A stretch of DNA of 64,000 nt from an uncultured Schlesneria sp. (GCA_903904835.1 CAIVEI010000175.1:1-64000); one strand, 5' to 3'. Positions 19,315 through 28,437 are shown, counted from the first letter of the stretch. The notes: generated by a model from the sequence alone, not told the origin. Translations and numbers: made by a program.

Positions 19315-20505
19315 TTACCCCCGTTTCAGATTCACTTTGTGCCAGCCGTTGAATTGATAGCCCTTGTAGTTCCACGGATTTTGCTCGGGCTGGGTTTCGC
19401 CGCTGGTGTCCGTCGCACGGACGACGAGACTGGTTGTTGTCTCTGTTAAAGGGATTTCGACTGACCACAGCACCCAGCAGTAATCGCTGACGGGTGATGT
19501 CACTTTTGCCAGCTTCCAGGTTTTTCCACCGTCGGCAGAAACTTCGATCTTCTGCACGTTACGACCCGTGGCTCCGTTGGTCAGGGCGAACCCTTTGACG
19601 TTGATCTGATTGCCGCTGACGGATGCTTCTTTTCCTGGAACGCAGATGACCGAATTCAAGATGAATTCATAGATTGGTGACGTCTTGGCAATGAGTTCGG
19701 CGTTGTCTTCGGGAACCAGTTTATAGACGTCGGCCACGAAATGGTTGGGCGAAGGACGGTCCGAAACGGTGATCTTGTGCAACCATTTCACGCTTCGGGC
19801 ACCAATGAAGCCCGGAACGATGGTCCGCAGAGGAAAGCCGTGCGACGGCGTCAATGGTTTCCCGTTCATTTCAGTCGCCAGCAGGCTTGAACCTGTGGCT
19901 GTGGTGACTTGAGCTTTTTCGATGGGGATCGAACCACCGAAGGGAAAAGTGATGTTTTTTTCAACGACGTCATCACGTCCTTCGAACCAGACGTGTTTGG
20001 CTTCGGTTTTGACGCCAACAAATTTCAGGACATCGGCGAGTCGGATTCCTTGCCACTCCGCATTCCCGATGGCGCCGGCTTCCCATTGGATTCCGCCAAC
20101 TTTCTTGATGGCAGCAAACTCGCTGCGTCGGTTGCCTGCACAGGTCAACGTCGCGGTGGTTTTCGCTTTCGGAAATCGGTCCATCAGTTCGGCAACGGTA
20201 AACGTCAATGGCTTATCGACCATGCCGTCGATGGTGAGCTTTAAATCCTTCGAGGCGATTTCCGGTACGTTGCCATGGCTGCGTACAAAAAACGAATCGA
20301 CCGGAGTGATCCAGTTTTCAACCAGTTTATTCAGCGGCGGTTCGCCATTAAATGGGACTGCTTGACGTGCAATCAGATCTGCTGATCCGAAAGGATTCGG
20401 CGGTGATTCCTGTGATCGAGCGATGCGCGATCCAATGGACCATGCCAGAACACCAACAGTACCATGACGAAGCAGATCGCGTCGGGAAAGAAGATCGAGC
20501 GACAT
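19315..20505 (-). CDS. sulfite oxidase-family molybdopterin oxidoreductase
   Basis: 396 aa from the ATG at 20505, where MSLDLLSRRDLLRHG starts a twin-arginine-like export signal; GAAGG lies upstream. The molybdenum-binding cysteine is C122 in LTCAGNRR. The segment LTPSHGFPLRTIVPGFIGARSVKWL is the family's pterin-binding loop, and the C-terminal 110 residues form the Mo-co dimerisation (Ig-like) domain. It would oxidise sulfite to sulfate, or a related oxyanion, in the periplasm. It lies upstream of the ArsR-YgaP-CoADR block and fits a path from sulfide or persulfide to sulfate. The electron acceptor is not apparent nearby. Confidence 0.9.
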   Translation of the reverse strand: MSLDLLSRRDLLRHGTVGVLAWSIGSRIARSQESPPNPFGSADLIARQAVPFNGEPPLNKLVENWITPVDSFFVRSHGNVPEIASKDLKLTIDGMVDKPLTFTVAELMDRFPKAKTTATLTCAGNRRSEFAAIKKVGGIQWEAGAIGNAEWQGIRLADVLKFVGVKTEAKHVWFEGRDDVVEKNITFPFGGSIPIEKAQVTTATGSSLLATEMNGKPLTPSHGFPLRTIVPGFIGARSVKWLHKITVSDRPSPNHFVADVYKLVPEDNAELIAKTSPIYEFILNSVICVPGKEASVSGNQINVKGFALTNGATGRNVQKIEVSADGGKTWKLAKVTSPVSDYCWVLWSVEIPLTETTTSLVVRATDTSGETQPEQNPWNYKGYQFNGWHKVNLKRG

Positions 20506-20541
20506 GAGAATGCCTTCAAGGAAGTTGATTGTTGCTAAGTC

Positions 20542-20591
20542 GGAATTGGGTAAGAAAGTTAACGACAATAACGATCGATAGACCCAATTCC
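20542..20591. repeat. inverted repeat in the divergent intergenic region
   Basis: GGAATTGGGT (20542-20551) and its exact reverse complement ACCCAATTCC (20582-20591) flank 30 bases, just upstream of the sulfite oxidase start. It could be an operator pair or a hairpin in the leader. Confidence 0.4.
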
Positions 20592-20661
20592 AAGAGATTA
20601 GCGGCGAGGCGAGTTAAAGCGAATGCTCTTGGCAGAATCATCAAAGTTGATCCTCCGCCTG

Positions 20662-20688
20662 TGAATTTCGATGAGAATGTCGTATCAT
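20662..20688 (+). promoter_or_regulatory. putative promoter of leader RNA copy 1
   Basis: TGAATT (20662-20667), a 15-base spacer and TATCAT (20683-20688). The same layout, TGATTA - 15 - TATATT, lies at 36278-36304 before the paralogous copy. Both end 7-8 bases before GTCGG, so transcription would begin at or next to the structured RNA itself. Confidence 0.5.
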
Positions 20689-20696
20689 CTTTTCGC

Positions 20697-20806
20697 GTCG
20701 GAAGACAAGCGAACGGCAGCCATCCTTTGGTGGCGCCGGTCAGTAAGAAAGCGTAAGCCGACCAACGGGAACTTTTTCACAGAAGTTCCCGTTGGTCGGC
20801 TTTTTT
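20697..20806 (+). ncRNA. candidate riboswitch/attenuator leader RNA, copy 1
   Basis: GTCGGAAGAC at the 5' end pairs by GTCGG with CCGAC at 20758-20762 (P1), and by GAC with GTC at 20739-20741. The central hairpin has CGGC/GCCG (20714-20717 with 20735-20738) and CCATCC/GGTGG. The 3' motif GCGTAAGCCGACC runs straight into an intrinsic terminator: AGCCGACCAACGGGAACTT pairs with its full complement and six T follow. CCGAC therefore belongs either to P1 or to the terminator, which is a switch architecture. The next gene is the lmo0937-like protein 106 bases downstream. Confidence 0.75.
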
Positions 20807-20827
20807 CGTTTGATCTGGTCGCTTTGA

Positions 20828-20854
20828 ACACACACACACACACACACACACACA
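20828..20854. repeat. (AC)13 microsatellite
   Basis: 27 bases of pure AC repeat between the attenuator terminator and the start codon of the lmo0937-like gene. The paralogous leader at 36421-36500 lacks it. Length changes by slippage could alter spacing in the 5' leader. Confidence 0.95.
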
Positions 20855-20912
20855 TCTGGTCGCGAATGTCCCGGTCAGTGATTCGAAGTCGATTTGAGAA
20901 CGGAGAAAACAA

Positions 20913-21062
20913 ATGCTGGAAACAATTATCGTCGTGCTCGTGATTCTGTGGTTACTGGGGATGGTGGCGTCGGTCACGGCTGGGGGCTTGATCCATTTGC
21001 TGCTGGTGGTCGCCGTCGTCGTGATCTTATTGCGGGTTATCGGGGGCCGGGCGCCTGTCTAA
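20913..21062 (+). CDS. small membrane protein, lmo0937/DUF5670 type (copy 1)
   Basis: 49 aa, two hydrophobic segments (TIIVVLVILWLLGMV and IHLLLVVAVVVILLRVI) separated by the conserved TAGGLIH turn. GGAG lies upstream of the ATG. The family is small, widespread and commonly found among stress-induced genes, but has no known biochemical role. A near-identical paralogue is at 36501-36650 with the same kind of leader RNA. It is followed 50 bases later by a hybrid sensor kinase on the same strand. Confidence 0.85.
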   Translation: MLETIIVVLVILWLLGMVASVTAGGLIHLLLVVAVVVILLRVIGGRAPV

Positions 21063-21112
21063 CCATCACACCTGTTGTCTCTCCACAAGGAACTTCTGCG
21101 AGTGAATAATTT

Positions 21113-24100
21113 ATGCCGATGCTAGAAGCGCAACACCTGACGGCCCTGATCATCATCGCCAATGAGGAACGGCGGTATTCACTGGACAAGCCACTTCGTC
21201 GAGTCGGTTTTAAAATCCGAGATGCCACGAACGGAGAAGACGGTCTTCGTCTGGCAATGGAAACGCCAGATCTGATTGTGCTTGATCTTCACCTTCCCGA
21301 TATGACGGGATTCGAGGTCTGTTGTCGCCTCAAGGCCCATGCCGCGACGGCCAACATCCCCGTGCTGCATCTTTCCGATGCACCTGTCGAAAGCAGTGAG
21401 TTTTCCCATCACATGGAACGGGGTGACGAAGCCTATCTGACATATCCGGTGGAAGAAGTTGAATTACTTTCTTTCGTGAACACTTTGATTCGCGGTCGTC
21501 AGGCCCAGCGACAGTTCAGCAGCTTTTTAGAAGCCGCACCCGATGCTGTTGTTATCTCTGAAGAGAATGGCAAAATCGTCCGTGTGAATGGACAGACCGA
21601 ACGAATGTTTGGCTATCTGCGGGAAGAGTTGATTGGCAAAGAGGTCGAGCTTCTGTTGCCCGAGCGGCTTCGAGACGATCATCGGACGCACCGAGCCTGT
21701 TACTCGACGAATCCCACCACTCGCCCGATGGGAGCGGGTCTGAATCTGTCAGGTTTGCGGAAAAACGGCACTGAGTTTCCCGTGGAAATCAGCCTCAGTC
21801 CGATTCCCGACCATGAAGGGATACTCATTGCCTGTGTGATTCGAGATGTGACCGATCGCAAGCGGGTGGAAGTCGCTCTTGAGAAGAAGAACGAACGGCT
21901 GCATTTGCTTTTGGAAACAGCGGGGATGCTGCTGTCCGCCGCCGATCCCGACGCGATGCTGCACGACCTGCTCACCAAGTTAGGTCCGCATATGGGTTTG
22001 GACACGTACTTTAACTTCAGAGTCGATGAGAGTGGAGAAGCCTTGAAGCTGGTCTCGTCCGAAGGTGTCTCTGAAGAGTCCATTCATGCGAAAGAGAAGT
22101 TGGAGTTCGGTCAAGCGATCAGCGGTGCCGTCGCCTTGTCTCGCCTGCCCATCGTGGCGAATAACATCCAGCAGTCCGATGACCTGAATACCAGGCTTGT
22201 CAAAATCATTGGCCTGCGTGCCTATGTCTGCAACCCGATGATCTTCGACAACATCCTGCTGGGTACGCTTTCTTTTGGAAGCCGGACGAAAGATGAATTC
22301 GACCCGGACGAAATGGCTTTTCTGCAAACGATTACCCATTATGTCACGGTGGTTTATGCGAACCTGAGGACGCAAGCAGCGGTACGTGAAAGCGAAGAGC
22401 GGCTTCGGTTCATCCTGGAATCGATACCTCAAAAACTTGTTACCACCAAGCCGGACGGAAGCGTGGACTACTTCAATCCACAGTGGATGGAGTACACCGG
22501 CTTGACGTTTGAACAAATTCGGGATTGGGGATGGAAGCAGTTCATCCACCCCGATGACGTAGACGATCACATCCGAAGTTGGCTGTACGCTACGAATACT
22601 GGCGAAGTCTACGAACACGAGAGTCGGTTCCGACGCGCCGATGGTGAGTATCACTGGCACGTCAGTCGTGGCGTACCGATGCGTGACGAATCAGGCCAGA
22701 TCATCATGTGGATAGGGGCCAACACAGACATTCATGGAATCAAGCTGGCAGAAATGGCGATGATGGATTCGGAGGTCCGTTATCGGCGACTGTTCGAGAC
22801 TGCCAAAGATGGCATCCTGATTCTTGACACGGAATCCGGGCGAATCACAGACGCCAACCCTTTCATGAGCGAACTGTTGGGGTACTCGCATGAACATTTC
22901 TTAGGGAAGGAACTGTGGGAGATCGGACTGTTCAGCGACAAAGCAGCCAATGAGGCGGCGGTCCGAACCCTTCAGGCCGCAGGCTACATTCGTTACGAAC
23001 ACCTGCCACTGGAAACGAATACGGGGCTGACGGTTGAAGTGGAGGTTGTCGCCAATGCCTACCATGAAGACAACCACAAGGTGATTCAGTGCAACATTCG
23101 GGACATCACGGAACGCAGCCGATTGGAGACAGAACGGAACCGCCTGGAAATTCAGATGCGGGAGCAAGCCGTCGCATTAGAAGACCTGCACCGCCGCAAA
23201 GACGAATTCCTGGCGATGCTCAGTCACGAACTCCGCAATCCGCTTTCTCCCATCGCCAGTGCTTTGCAACTTCTTGGTCTTCAAAAGAACGAAGATCCAC
23301 TTCAGCAAAAGGCCCGCACGATCATCGAGCGTCAGGTGGGACAACTGACTCGTCTCATTGACGATCTGTTGGAAGTTTCTCGGATCACCACGGGAAGAAT
23401 CCACCTTCAACAGAAACGGGTAACACTGAATGTGATTGTGGAACATGCGGTCGAGACAGTTCGTCCATTGATTGTCCGACACCAGCACGCCCTCACCGTG
23501 TCGTTATCGAAGGAACCGATCTGGGTCTTCGCCGATGCGGCTCGACTGGAACAAGTCGTCATCAACTTGCTGACCAATGCTGCCAAATTCACGCACGATG
23601 CGGGTCACATCTGGCTGGAAGTCCAGCAAGAAGACGACGAATGTGTCTTGCGAGTGAAGGATAACGGGATTGGTATTGCGCCGGAGATTTTGCCACACAT
23701 TTTCGACCTGTTCACGCAGGCGGAAAAGTCGCTTGATCGTTCACAAGGGGGGTTGGGAATCGGGCTGGCTCTGGTACAGCGTATCGTCGAAATGCATAAA
23801 GGACGAGTCGATGCCATCAGTAAATTGGGAGAGGGAACCGAGTTCGTTGTGCATTTGCCGGTCATGATCGCGACGGCAAATCCACCTATAGAAATAGAAA
23901 ACGAAAGCAGACAGAAGGACGATCGTTCCCTGCGCGTATTGGTTGTGGATGACAACGAGGATGCTGCTCAGATGATGGGGATGCTGTTGTTAAAATCAGG
24001 GCATGAGGTTCTTACGGTTCATGACGGTCCATCCACATTGACTGCTGCGCGAGATTTCTGTCCGAATGTCGTGCTGCTGGATATCGGATTACCGGGAATG

Positions 24101-24298
24101 GACGGCTTCGAGGTCGCCAGGAAAATGCGAGAACAGGAAATCTTCAAGGATGTGATCCTGGTCGCCATGACCGGATATGGGCAAGATTCAGACCGGCAGC
24201 GTTCCAAAGAGGCCGGTTTCGATCATCATCTGGTCAAACCTCCTGATTTCAACAAATTACAGCAAATCCTCGCGACCGCCTTAGTGAAAAGAAACTAA
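21113..24298 (+). CDS. hybrid histidine kinase REC-PAS-GAF-PAS-PAS-HisKA-HATPase-REC
   Basis: 1061 aa, no transmembrane segment. Receiver at 8-125 with D58 (IVLDLHLPDMTG); its first acidic cluster is missing (LIIIANEE), so it may be degenerate. PAS at about 135-255 (FLEAAPDAVVISEENGKIV). GAF at about 265-420. PAS at about 425-545 and 555-675. HisKA with H705 ([12 protein letters not shown]). HATPase with NLLTNAAKFT and GLGIGLALVQ. C-terminal receiver with D990 (VLLDIGLPGMDG) and K in LVKPPD. Likely a cytoplasmic phosphorelay sensor with receivers at both ends. It follows leader RNA copy 1 and the lmo0937-like gene; a similar RNA/small protein/kinase order recurs at 36312-38387. Confidence 0.93.
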   Translation: MPMLEAQHLTALIIIANEERRYSLDKPLRRVGFKIRDATNGEDGLRLAMETPDLIVLDLHLPDMTGFEVCCRLKAHAATANIPVLHLSDAPVESSEFSHHMERGDEAYLTYPVEEVELLSFVNTLIRGRQAQRQFSSFLEAAPDAVVISEENGKIVRVNGQTERMFGYLREELIGKEVELLLPERLRDDHRTHRACYSTNPTTRPMGAGLNLSGLRKNGTEFPVEISLSPIPDHEGILIACVIRDVTDRKRVEVALEKKNERLHLLLETAGMLLSAADPDAMLHDLLTKLGPHMGLDTYFNFRVDESGEALKLVSSEGVSEESIHAKEKLEFGQAISGAVALSRLPIVANNIQQSDDLNTRLVKIIGLRAYVCNPMIFDNILLGTLSFGSRTKDEFDPDEMAFLQTITHYVTVVYANLRTQAAVRESEERLRFILESIPQKLVTTKPDGSVDYFNPQWMEYTGLTFEQIRDWGWKQFIHPDDVDDHIRSWLYATNTGEVYEHESRFRRADGEYHWHVSRGVPMRDESGQIIMWIGANTDIHGIKLAEMAMMDSEVRYRRLFETAKDGILILDTESGRITDANPFMSELLGYSHEHFLGKELWEIGLFSDKAANEAAVRTLQAAGYIRYEHLPLETNTGLTVEVEVVANAYHEDNHKVIQCNIRDITERSRLETERNRLEIQMREQAVALEDLHRRKDEFLAMLSHELRNPLSPIASALQLLGLQKNEDPLQQKARTIIERQVGQLTRLIDDLLEVSRITTGRIHLQQKRVTLNVIVEHAVETVRPLIVRHQHALTVSLSKEPIWVFADAARLEQVVINLLTNAAKFTHDAGHIWLEVQQEDDECVLRVKDNGIGIAPEILPHIFDLFTQAEKSLDRSQGGLGIGLALVQRIVEMHKGRVDAISKLGEGTEFVVHLPVMIATANPPIEIENESRQKDDRSLRVLVVDDNEDAAQMMGMLLLKSGHEVLTVHDGPSTLTAARDFCPNVVLLDIGLPGMDGFEVARKMREQEIFKDVILVAMTGYGQDSDRQRSKEAGFDHHLVKPPDFNKLQQILATALVKRN

Positions 24299-24391
24299 TA
24301 ATCCCAAAGCGATTGTCAGCTATTTGTCATGTCAGCATTAGCCCGCGCAGACAATGCCGTGACGCATGTTTCTGCTTTCTTCGTCTCGATA

Positions 24392-24427
24392 TGCCACTGC
24401 TTGACTGAAGAGAGTCAAGCAGTGGTA
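24392..24427. repeat. palindrome of the GTGCCACTG family
   Basis: TGCCACTGCTTGACT (24392-24406), loop GAAGAG, and AGTCAAGCAGTGGTA (24413-24427); one mismatch in a 15-bp stem. Same family as 17769, 48484 and 56955. It lies in the 24299-24645 gap after the hybrid kinase. Confidence 0.75.
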
Positions 24428-24569
24428 CGGTTTTCGAAATGACCTTGCTGTCTCAAAAATACGTCAAAGAGTTGCGGGGATGGGCATCTGCAATTAACCC
24501 CTGGCTGAGCATAACCGGCAGACACTACTACTTTTGTTTAGCCAATCAACCTCAATTCGGATAAACTGA

Positions 24570-24598
24570 TTGTTATTACAAGGAAAAAGGAGTACTAT
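24570..24598 (+). promoter_or_regulatory. putative promoter of leader RNA copy 2
   Basis: TTGTTA (24570-24575), 17-base spacer and TACTAT (24593-24598), a fair housekeeping-type promoter. A related TTGCTA - 16 - TAGGAT lies at 28680-28707 before copy 4. Both are followed by about 40-45 bases of extra leader before the ATCGG motif. Confidence 0.5.
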
Positions 24599-24645
24599 AT
24601 GACGAGTTGAAAAGGTGCTGAGTCAGCAACTCTCTTTCAACAGGG

Positions 24646-24757
24646 ATCGGAAAACTGGATAAAAAGCAGCCCGGCTAATATCGGGAGGCTCGTTAGTAAG
24701 TAAGCCGACGCAATGGAATACCTTTGGGTGTTCTGCTGCGTCGGCTTTTTTGTTTTT
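24646..24757 (+). ncRNA. candidate riboswitch/attenuator leader RNA, copy 2
   Basis: ATCGGAAAAC begins the element. AAC pairs with GTT, and AGC pairs with GCT around the hairpin CCCG/CGGG. The 3' motif AAGTAAGCCGACGC leads into the terminator stem AGCCGACGCA...TGCGTCGGCT followed by six T. The upstream bases 24607-24640 can form an extra hairpin (TTGAAA/TTTCAA around TGCTGAGTCAGCA). The next gene is the DUF3309 protein, 103 bases downstream. Confidence 0.75.
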
Positions 24758-24860
24758 CCGTCCCGTGCGTTGAGTCGACGGGAATCGTCTCTGGTGTTTC
24801 CACGCGTTGTGGATGGATTCGGTCTACCGTCCTGGTCTGATAGAAAAAAGGAAAACGGAA

Positions 24861-25016
24861 ATGCTTGGTACGATCCTGCTCGTGATTTTGATTCTGATGC
24901 TTCTTGGTTCAGTACCTGCCTGGCCCCATAGCAGAAACTGGGGCTATGGTCCAAGTGGTGGGCTGGGGACCATTTTTGTGATTCTGCTGATTCTGGTCTT
25001 GCTCGGCCGTGTCTGA
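24861..25016 (+). CDS. DUF3309 small membrane protein
   Basis: 51 aa: hydrophobic TILLVILILMLLG, the family hallmark PAWPHSRNWGYGPSGG, then a second hydrophobic segment GTIFVILLILVLLGR. DUF3309 proteins are short, widespread in environmental bacteria, and have no known function. GGAAAA lies upstream of the ATG. It is preceded by leader RNA copy 2. A broken paralogue lies at 37058-37213. Downstream, 25076-25102 has a GC-rich hairpin (GCAGC..GGG / CCC..GCTGC) without a T-tract. Confidence 0.85.
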   Translation: MLGTILLVILILMLLGSVPAWPHSRNWGYGPSGGLGTIFVILLILVLLGRV

Positions 25017-25194
25017 GAATCGCTTCAAGCCGTCAATAGTTGTCGTGTGATCTACAGACCGCACAAGCTGATGCGCAGCAGGGGTTCTTCCCCGTGCTGC
25101 GGATTTGAACCGGCGTATTCAATTCAAATACTGACACACTCATTGCATCGCGCTGAACGCCCGATGTTCACAGCAGACGACAGGTTGGGTTCTT

Positions 25195-27897
25195 ATGGCA
25201 CAGATCGGATTCTGGATCCATTTAGATCAGCTCAGTTCGTCGTATTTCGTGATCATCATCGTGCTGCTGTTATTTGTTGCAGCCGGAGTCCTGTTAAGGA
25301 TTGGCCTGATCGGCTGGTGTGTCGGTATTTTTGCGAACCTGATGCAGTTGAGCATTCGGAACGGATTCGGGGTGTGGCGACAATTGTTCGCGTGGGCACC
25401 CTGGCCGTTATTTCTGTCCATCATGATTGGTTGGCTCGTCCTGGGGTGTCTGGCTGTTCGCAGTCTGCCTGCACTCACCGTCATTTGTGCGTTAATTCCA
25501 TTGTTCATGGGACTGACGGCGTGCCTGGCTTATATGATGATCGACTTGGAACGATTCGCTGTGGCTCGTGGCAGCAAATCGGTGCATAACCCATTAGAAG
25601 GACAAGAGCTGGCAGTAAATCTGGTTCGATACGGTCAAGCCGTGGGGGTTCCCCTGCTGGTCTCAGCAACCGTTGGAATGGTTGGTGGATTTGCGCTGCT
25701 GAATTTCGGCCTGTACGAGACGATCGGGAGGAAGTGGTATGCCATTGCGAATGGGCAGGCCGAACCGACTTATGTTGACTTCGTGGCCAACGCATTGATT
25801 GTGCTGCTGAAAATTGTTGACCTGCTGGATTTTGCCAAGGCGAGCCGTCTGCTTGAGGTCGCGTACGTGCATCAAGCAGCGTGGCCCTCATCCGCATTAA
25901 TGGTCATGTTCCGGATGTTTTTTACGCTGGTGTTATTGCAACAAGTATTCGCGTCCGTGCGTCAAGGTCAGGTCCTCTCTGCGACAATTTCAGACTTATG
26001 GAATCCCCACGAGCCAATCCACAGGAGGGCTCAGCATGCTTTTCCACAACACGGTCCGGGGGCCGTTGGTCCGCTTCTGATTTCGCTGGGGAACGTGACG
26101 TCCTTAACGAAAGAGCAACGTGAGCGAATACCGTCGATGCTGGCGGCCATCGGACCTACAGCCATTCCGTCCCTGGTTCGCCACCTTTACGATGGACCTG
26201 ATCATGTTCGAGCCATCGTGGCGGCTTCACTTGGTCACCTTCGAGTTCGCGAGACAATCCAATTACTTGTCGTCTTGAGTGACGACCCCAGCGAAATCGT
26301 TCGGAAGAGTTTGGTCGAATCTTTAGGAATCATCGCCAGTCCCGTTTCGAGTACCACCGACCAGGAACAGGCTTATCCTCAGTTGGTCGACTGGCGATGG
26401 TCGGTCATGAGATGGAAGACGAAGCTCAACCCTCTTTCACCTGTCGAGGCCGTGGCGCTTGCGGTCAAGACGCTGCTGAATGCCTTGGGTGATGATTCAT
26501 TGGCGGTACGGGGTCACGCCGTCAGAGCACTCGGACAAATCGGATCCCCTGCGTCATCTTCATCATCAGGGTTGATTTCCATGCTGAAGGACGAAGATGA
26601 AATGGTACGGTGGGAAGCCATTCAAGCCGTCGCAAAAGTTGGTGGGGCGGTCGCTCAGATCGTCGACGCGCTGATTGACTTGCTGCAGGATGCGAGCCCC
26701 TTGCTGAGAAGTGCAGCCGCCAGAGAGCTAGGTTCATTTGGCGAGGCCGCCGCGCGGGCGTTTCCGTCGCTCGTTCCTTTACTTCAGGATCGAGAAGTTT
26801 CCGTTCGAGAATCCGTGGCCGAAGCCATTGGTTTGATCGGTCATCTCGATGATCAAGCCATCCAAGCGTTGGTTCTGGGATTTGGAAGTCGGGATACTGT
26901 CATCCGGGCTCAGACAGCAGAAGCCCTGGGAACGATTGGTGTGTCGGCCAGTGAGACCGCTTCAGCACTGGTAAAAGCACTCGGTGACAAGAACGACACG
27001 GTTCGAGCAAAGGTCGTTCAAGCTCTTGGTAAAATTGGCGAAGATGTGGCTGACGTGGCCTTGCCAGGACTGATACGAGCACTTCAGGATCAAGACAACG
27101 TCGTCAGCTCGCTCGCCGCCGAAGCACTCGGTCAGATGGGGGAATCTGCAGACGCCGCCATTCCGTCACTCGTCCGCTCATTGCATCACATCAACCCTGA
27201 AGTGCGCGCCAGCGCTGCGGAATCATTGGGAAGGCTTGGCGTCGATGTTGCGGGAGCACCGGCGGCTTTACAGGTTGCTTCCCGGGATGAAGATGCTGAC
27301 GTTCGAAGTCAGGCAATTCATGCGTTAGGGATCATTCAGGAACCAACAATCACGATCAAACAGGCTGTTTACGTCGCGCTGGAAGATTCCGATGCGGAAG
27401 TCCGAACCGCCGCAGTCATAGCGCTTTCTCGCTGGGGCGAACTTGACGAAGCACCGCTCGCCATCTTTTTGACGTTACTGGGGGACGCGAACGAGAATGT
27501 CCGCATGAATGCAACAAAGGTTTTGCCTGCTGTTACCCGACCAACGCCAGCCGTCATTGAATCCTTATGCGTTCGTCTCAATGACGATACGGAACTTGTC
27601 CAATCGCTTGCGGCCCATGCGTTGGGGGAACTTGGTCCAGCAGCCTTAGCCGCCGAAGCCGCATTGTTACATGCGGTCCAGACAGGCGGCATTACCGTCC
27701 GCGAAGAGGCGATCAAAGCATTATTATTGATCAGTCCGTCCTTGAGTTCGGTTGCAATTGATGAAAGCGAAGAAGAGCAAAAGGCTCAAAAGGCTATTGA
27801 CGAATTGCAAGAAAATGAAGGTCAGACTCAGCCAAGTCCTGGAAACGAGCTGACCAATATTGATCCCGCCATCATCACAATTGTGATTGATTCCTGA
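25195..27897 (+). CDS. membrane protein with C-terminal HEAT repeats
   Basis: 900 aa. Residues 15-260 contain about six hydrophobic segments (for example FVIIIVLLLFVAAGVLL, ALTVICALIPLFMGL, VSATVGMVGGFALLNF, MVMFRMFFTLVLLQQVF). Residues about 300-840 are a long series of HEAT/PBS-lyase-like repeats of roughly 31-39 residues, typified by VRAKVVQALGKIGEDV and VRASAAESLGRLGVDV. The tail (840-900) is acidic. HEAT arrays make protein-protein scaffolds, so this is probably a membrane-anchored scaffold. It stands 178 bases after the DUF3309 gene. Function unknown. Confidence 0.88.
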   Translation: MAQIGFWIHLDQLSSSYFVIIIVLLLFVAAGVLLRIGLIGWCVGIFANLMQLSIRNGFGVWRQLFAWAPWPLFLSIMIGWLVLGCLAVRSLPALTVICALIPLFMGLTACLAYMMIDLERFAVARGSKSVHNPLEGQELAVNLVRYGQAVGVPLLVSATVGMVGGFALLNFGLYETIGRKWYAIANGQAEPTYVDFVANALIVLLKIVDLLDFAKASRLLEVAYVHQAAWPSSALMVMFRMFFTLVLLQQVFASVRQGQVLSATISDLWNPHEPIHRRAQHAFPQHGPGAVGPLLISLGNVTSLTKEQRERIPSMLAAIGPTAIPSLVRHLYDGPDHVRAIVAASLGHLRVRETIQLLVVLSDDPSEIVRKSLVESLGIIASPVSSTTDQEQAYPQLVDWRWSVMRWKTKLNPLSPVEAVALAVKTLLNALGDDSLAVRGHAVRALGQIGSPASSSSSGLISMLKDEDEMVRWEAIQAVAKVGGAVAQIVDALIDLLQDASPLLRSAAARELGSFGEAAARAFPSLVPLLQDREVSVRESVAEAIGLIGHLDDQAIQALVLGFGSRDTVIRAQTAEALGTIGVSASETASALVKALGDKNDTVRAKVVQALGKIGEDVADVALPGLIRALQDQDNVVSSLAAEALGQMGESADAAIPSLVRSLHHINPEVRASAAESLGRLGVDVAGAPAALQVASRDEDADVRSQAIHALGIIQEPTITIKQAVYVALEDSDAEVRTAAVIALSRWGELDEAPLAIFLTLLGDANENVRMNATKVLPAVTRPTPAVIESLCVRLNDDTELVQSLAAHALGELGPAALAAEAALLHAVQTGGITVREEAIKALLLISPSLSSVAIDESEEEQKAQKAIDELQENEGQTQPSPGNELTNIDPAIITIVIDS

Positions 27898-27916
27898 CGT
27901 CGACGATCATCGCCAA

Positions 27917-28360
27917 TCACTTGGACATCGTTTTGCACGACTTTTCACATTTGCGGCATTCTTCGGCGCAGGCCTTCATATGGGCATCCATCGGGAAGGC
28001 TTCGCACGATTTCGCACATTGATCGCAACACTTGGCACAGCATTCGGCCATCACGGCGGCAAGCGGCCCGCCTCGCGCACAGACTTGAGCACAGGCGGCA
28101 CAACTTGTGGCACAGTCCTGACAGTACATCAGGCTGGCCAGGTGTTCCTTCTTGCCATCGGCCGCTAAGTTCGCGCAATGGGTTGAACAGTGGTCGCACG
28201 CTCGCTGGCAGTCAGAACAAGCTTTAGCACATTCTTGCATCGCAGCATGGGACTTCGATTCCGCTGCTTGAGTCTGATGGACAAGCACATCCGCGCCGAC
28301 AATCGTAAGACTGAGCGCCAAAATCGCAGCACCAAATCCGCAGGACATTCGATTCTTCAT
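27917..28360 (-). CDS. exported four-helix Cys-rich copper-binding protein (Csp-like)
   Basis: 147 aa from the ATG at 28360, with AAAAGG 8 bases upstream. A signal peptide (MKNRMSCGFGAAILALSLTIVGADVLVHQTQAA) is followed by about 20 cysteines spaced C-x3-C or C-x2-C along predicted helices (ECAKACSDCQRACDHC, CQDCATSCAACAQVC, ECCAKCCDQCAKSC). This is the pattern of Csp1 copper-storage proteins / four-helix-bundle copper-binding proteins, which load many Cu(I) ions via thiolates. It is transcribed from leader RNA copy 3, divergent from copy 4. Metal identity is inferred from the family. Confidence 0.88.
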   Translation of the reverse strand: MKNRMSCGFGAAILALSLTIVGADVLVHQTQAAESKSHAAMQECAKACSDCQRACDHCSTHCANLAADGKKEHLASLMYCQDCATSCAACAQVCARGGPLAAVMAECCAKCCDQCAKSCEAFPMDAHMKACAEECRKCEKSCKTMSK

Positions 28361-28437
28361 GATCAAGCCTTTTCCTTAAAATCTGTCATCTTGACACCAG
28401 CGCCAGAAATTGACGTCTCGATGCGAGCGACAGAAAC

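Noticed and set aside
20697-20806. idea that the leader RNA is a c-di-GMP-I, fluoride or guanidine riboswitch
   Set aside because: The conserved core motifs of those classes, as I remember them, are absent; only a covariance-model search can settle it.
20777-20977. minus-strand frame with repeated V-C residues
   Set aside because: It is a translation of the AC microsatellite and the terminator hairpin, antisense to the small lmo0937-like gene.
25047-25589. 180-codon plus-strand frame overlapping the HEAT-repeat membrane protein
   Set aside because: It overlaps the clearly coding frame at 25195, lacks a ribosome-binding site and has an unlikely composition; a shadow frame.
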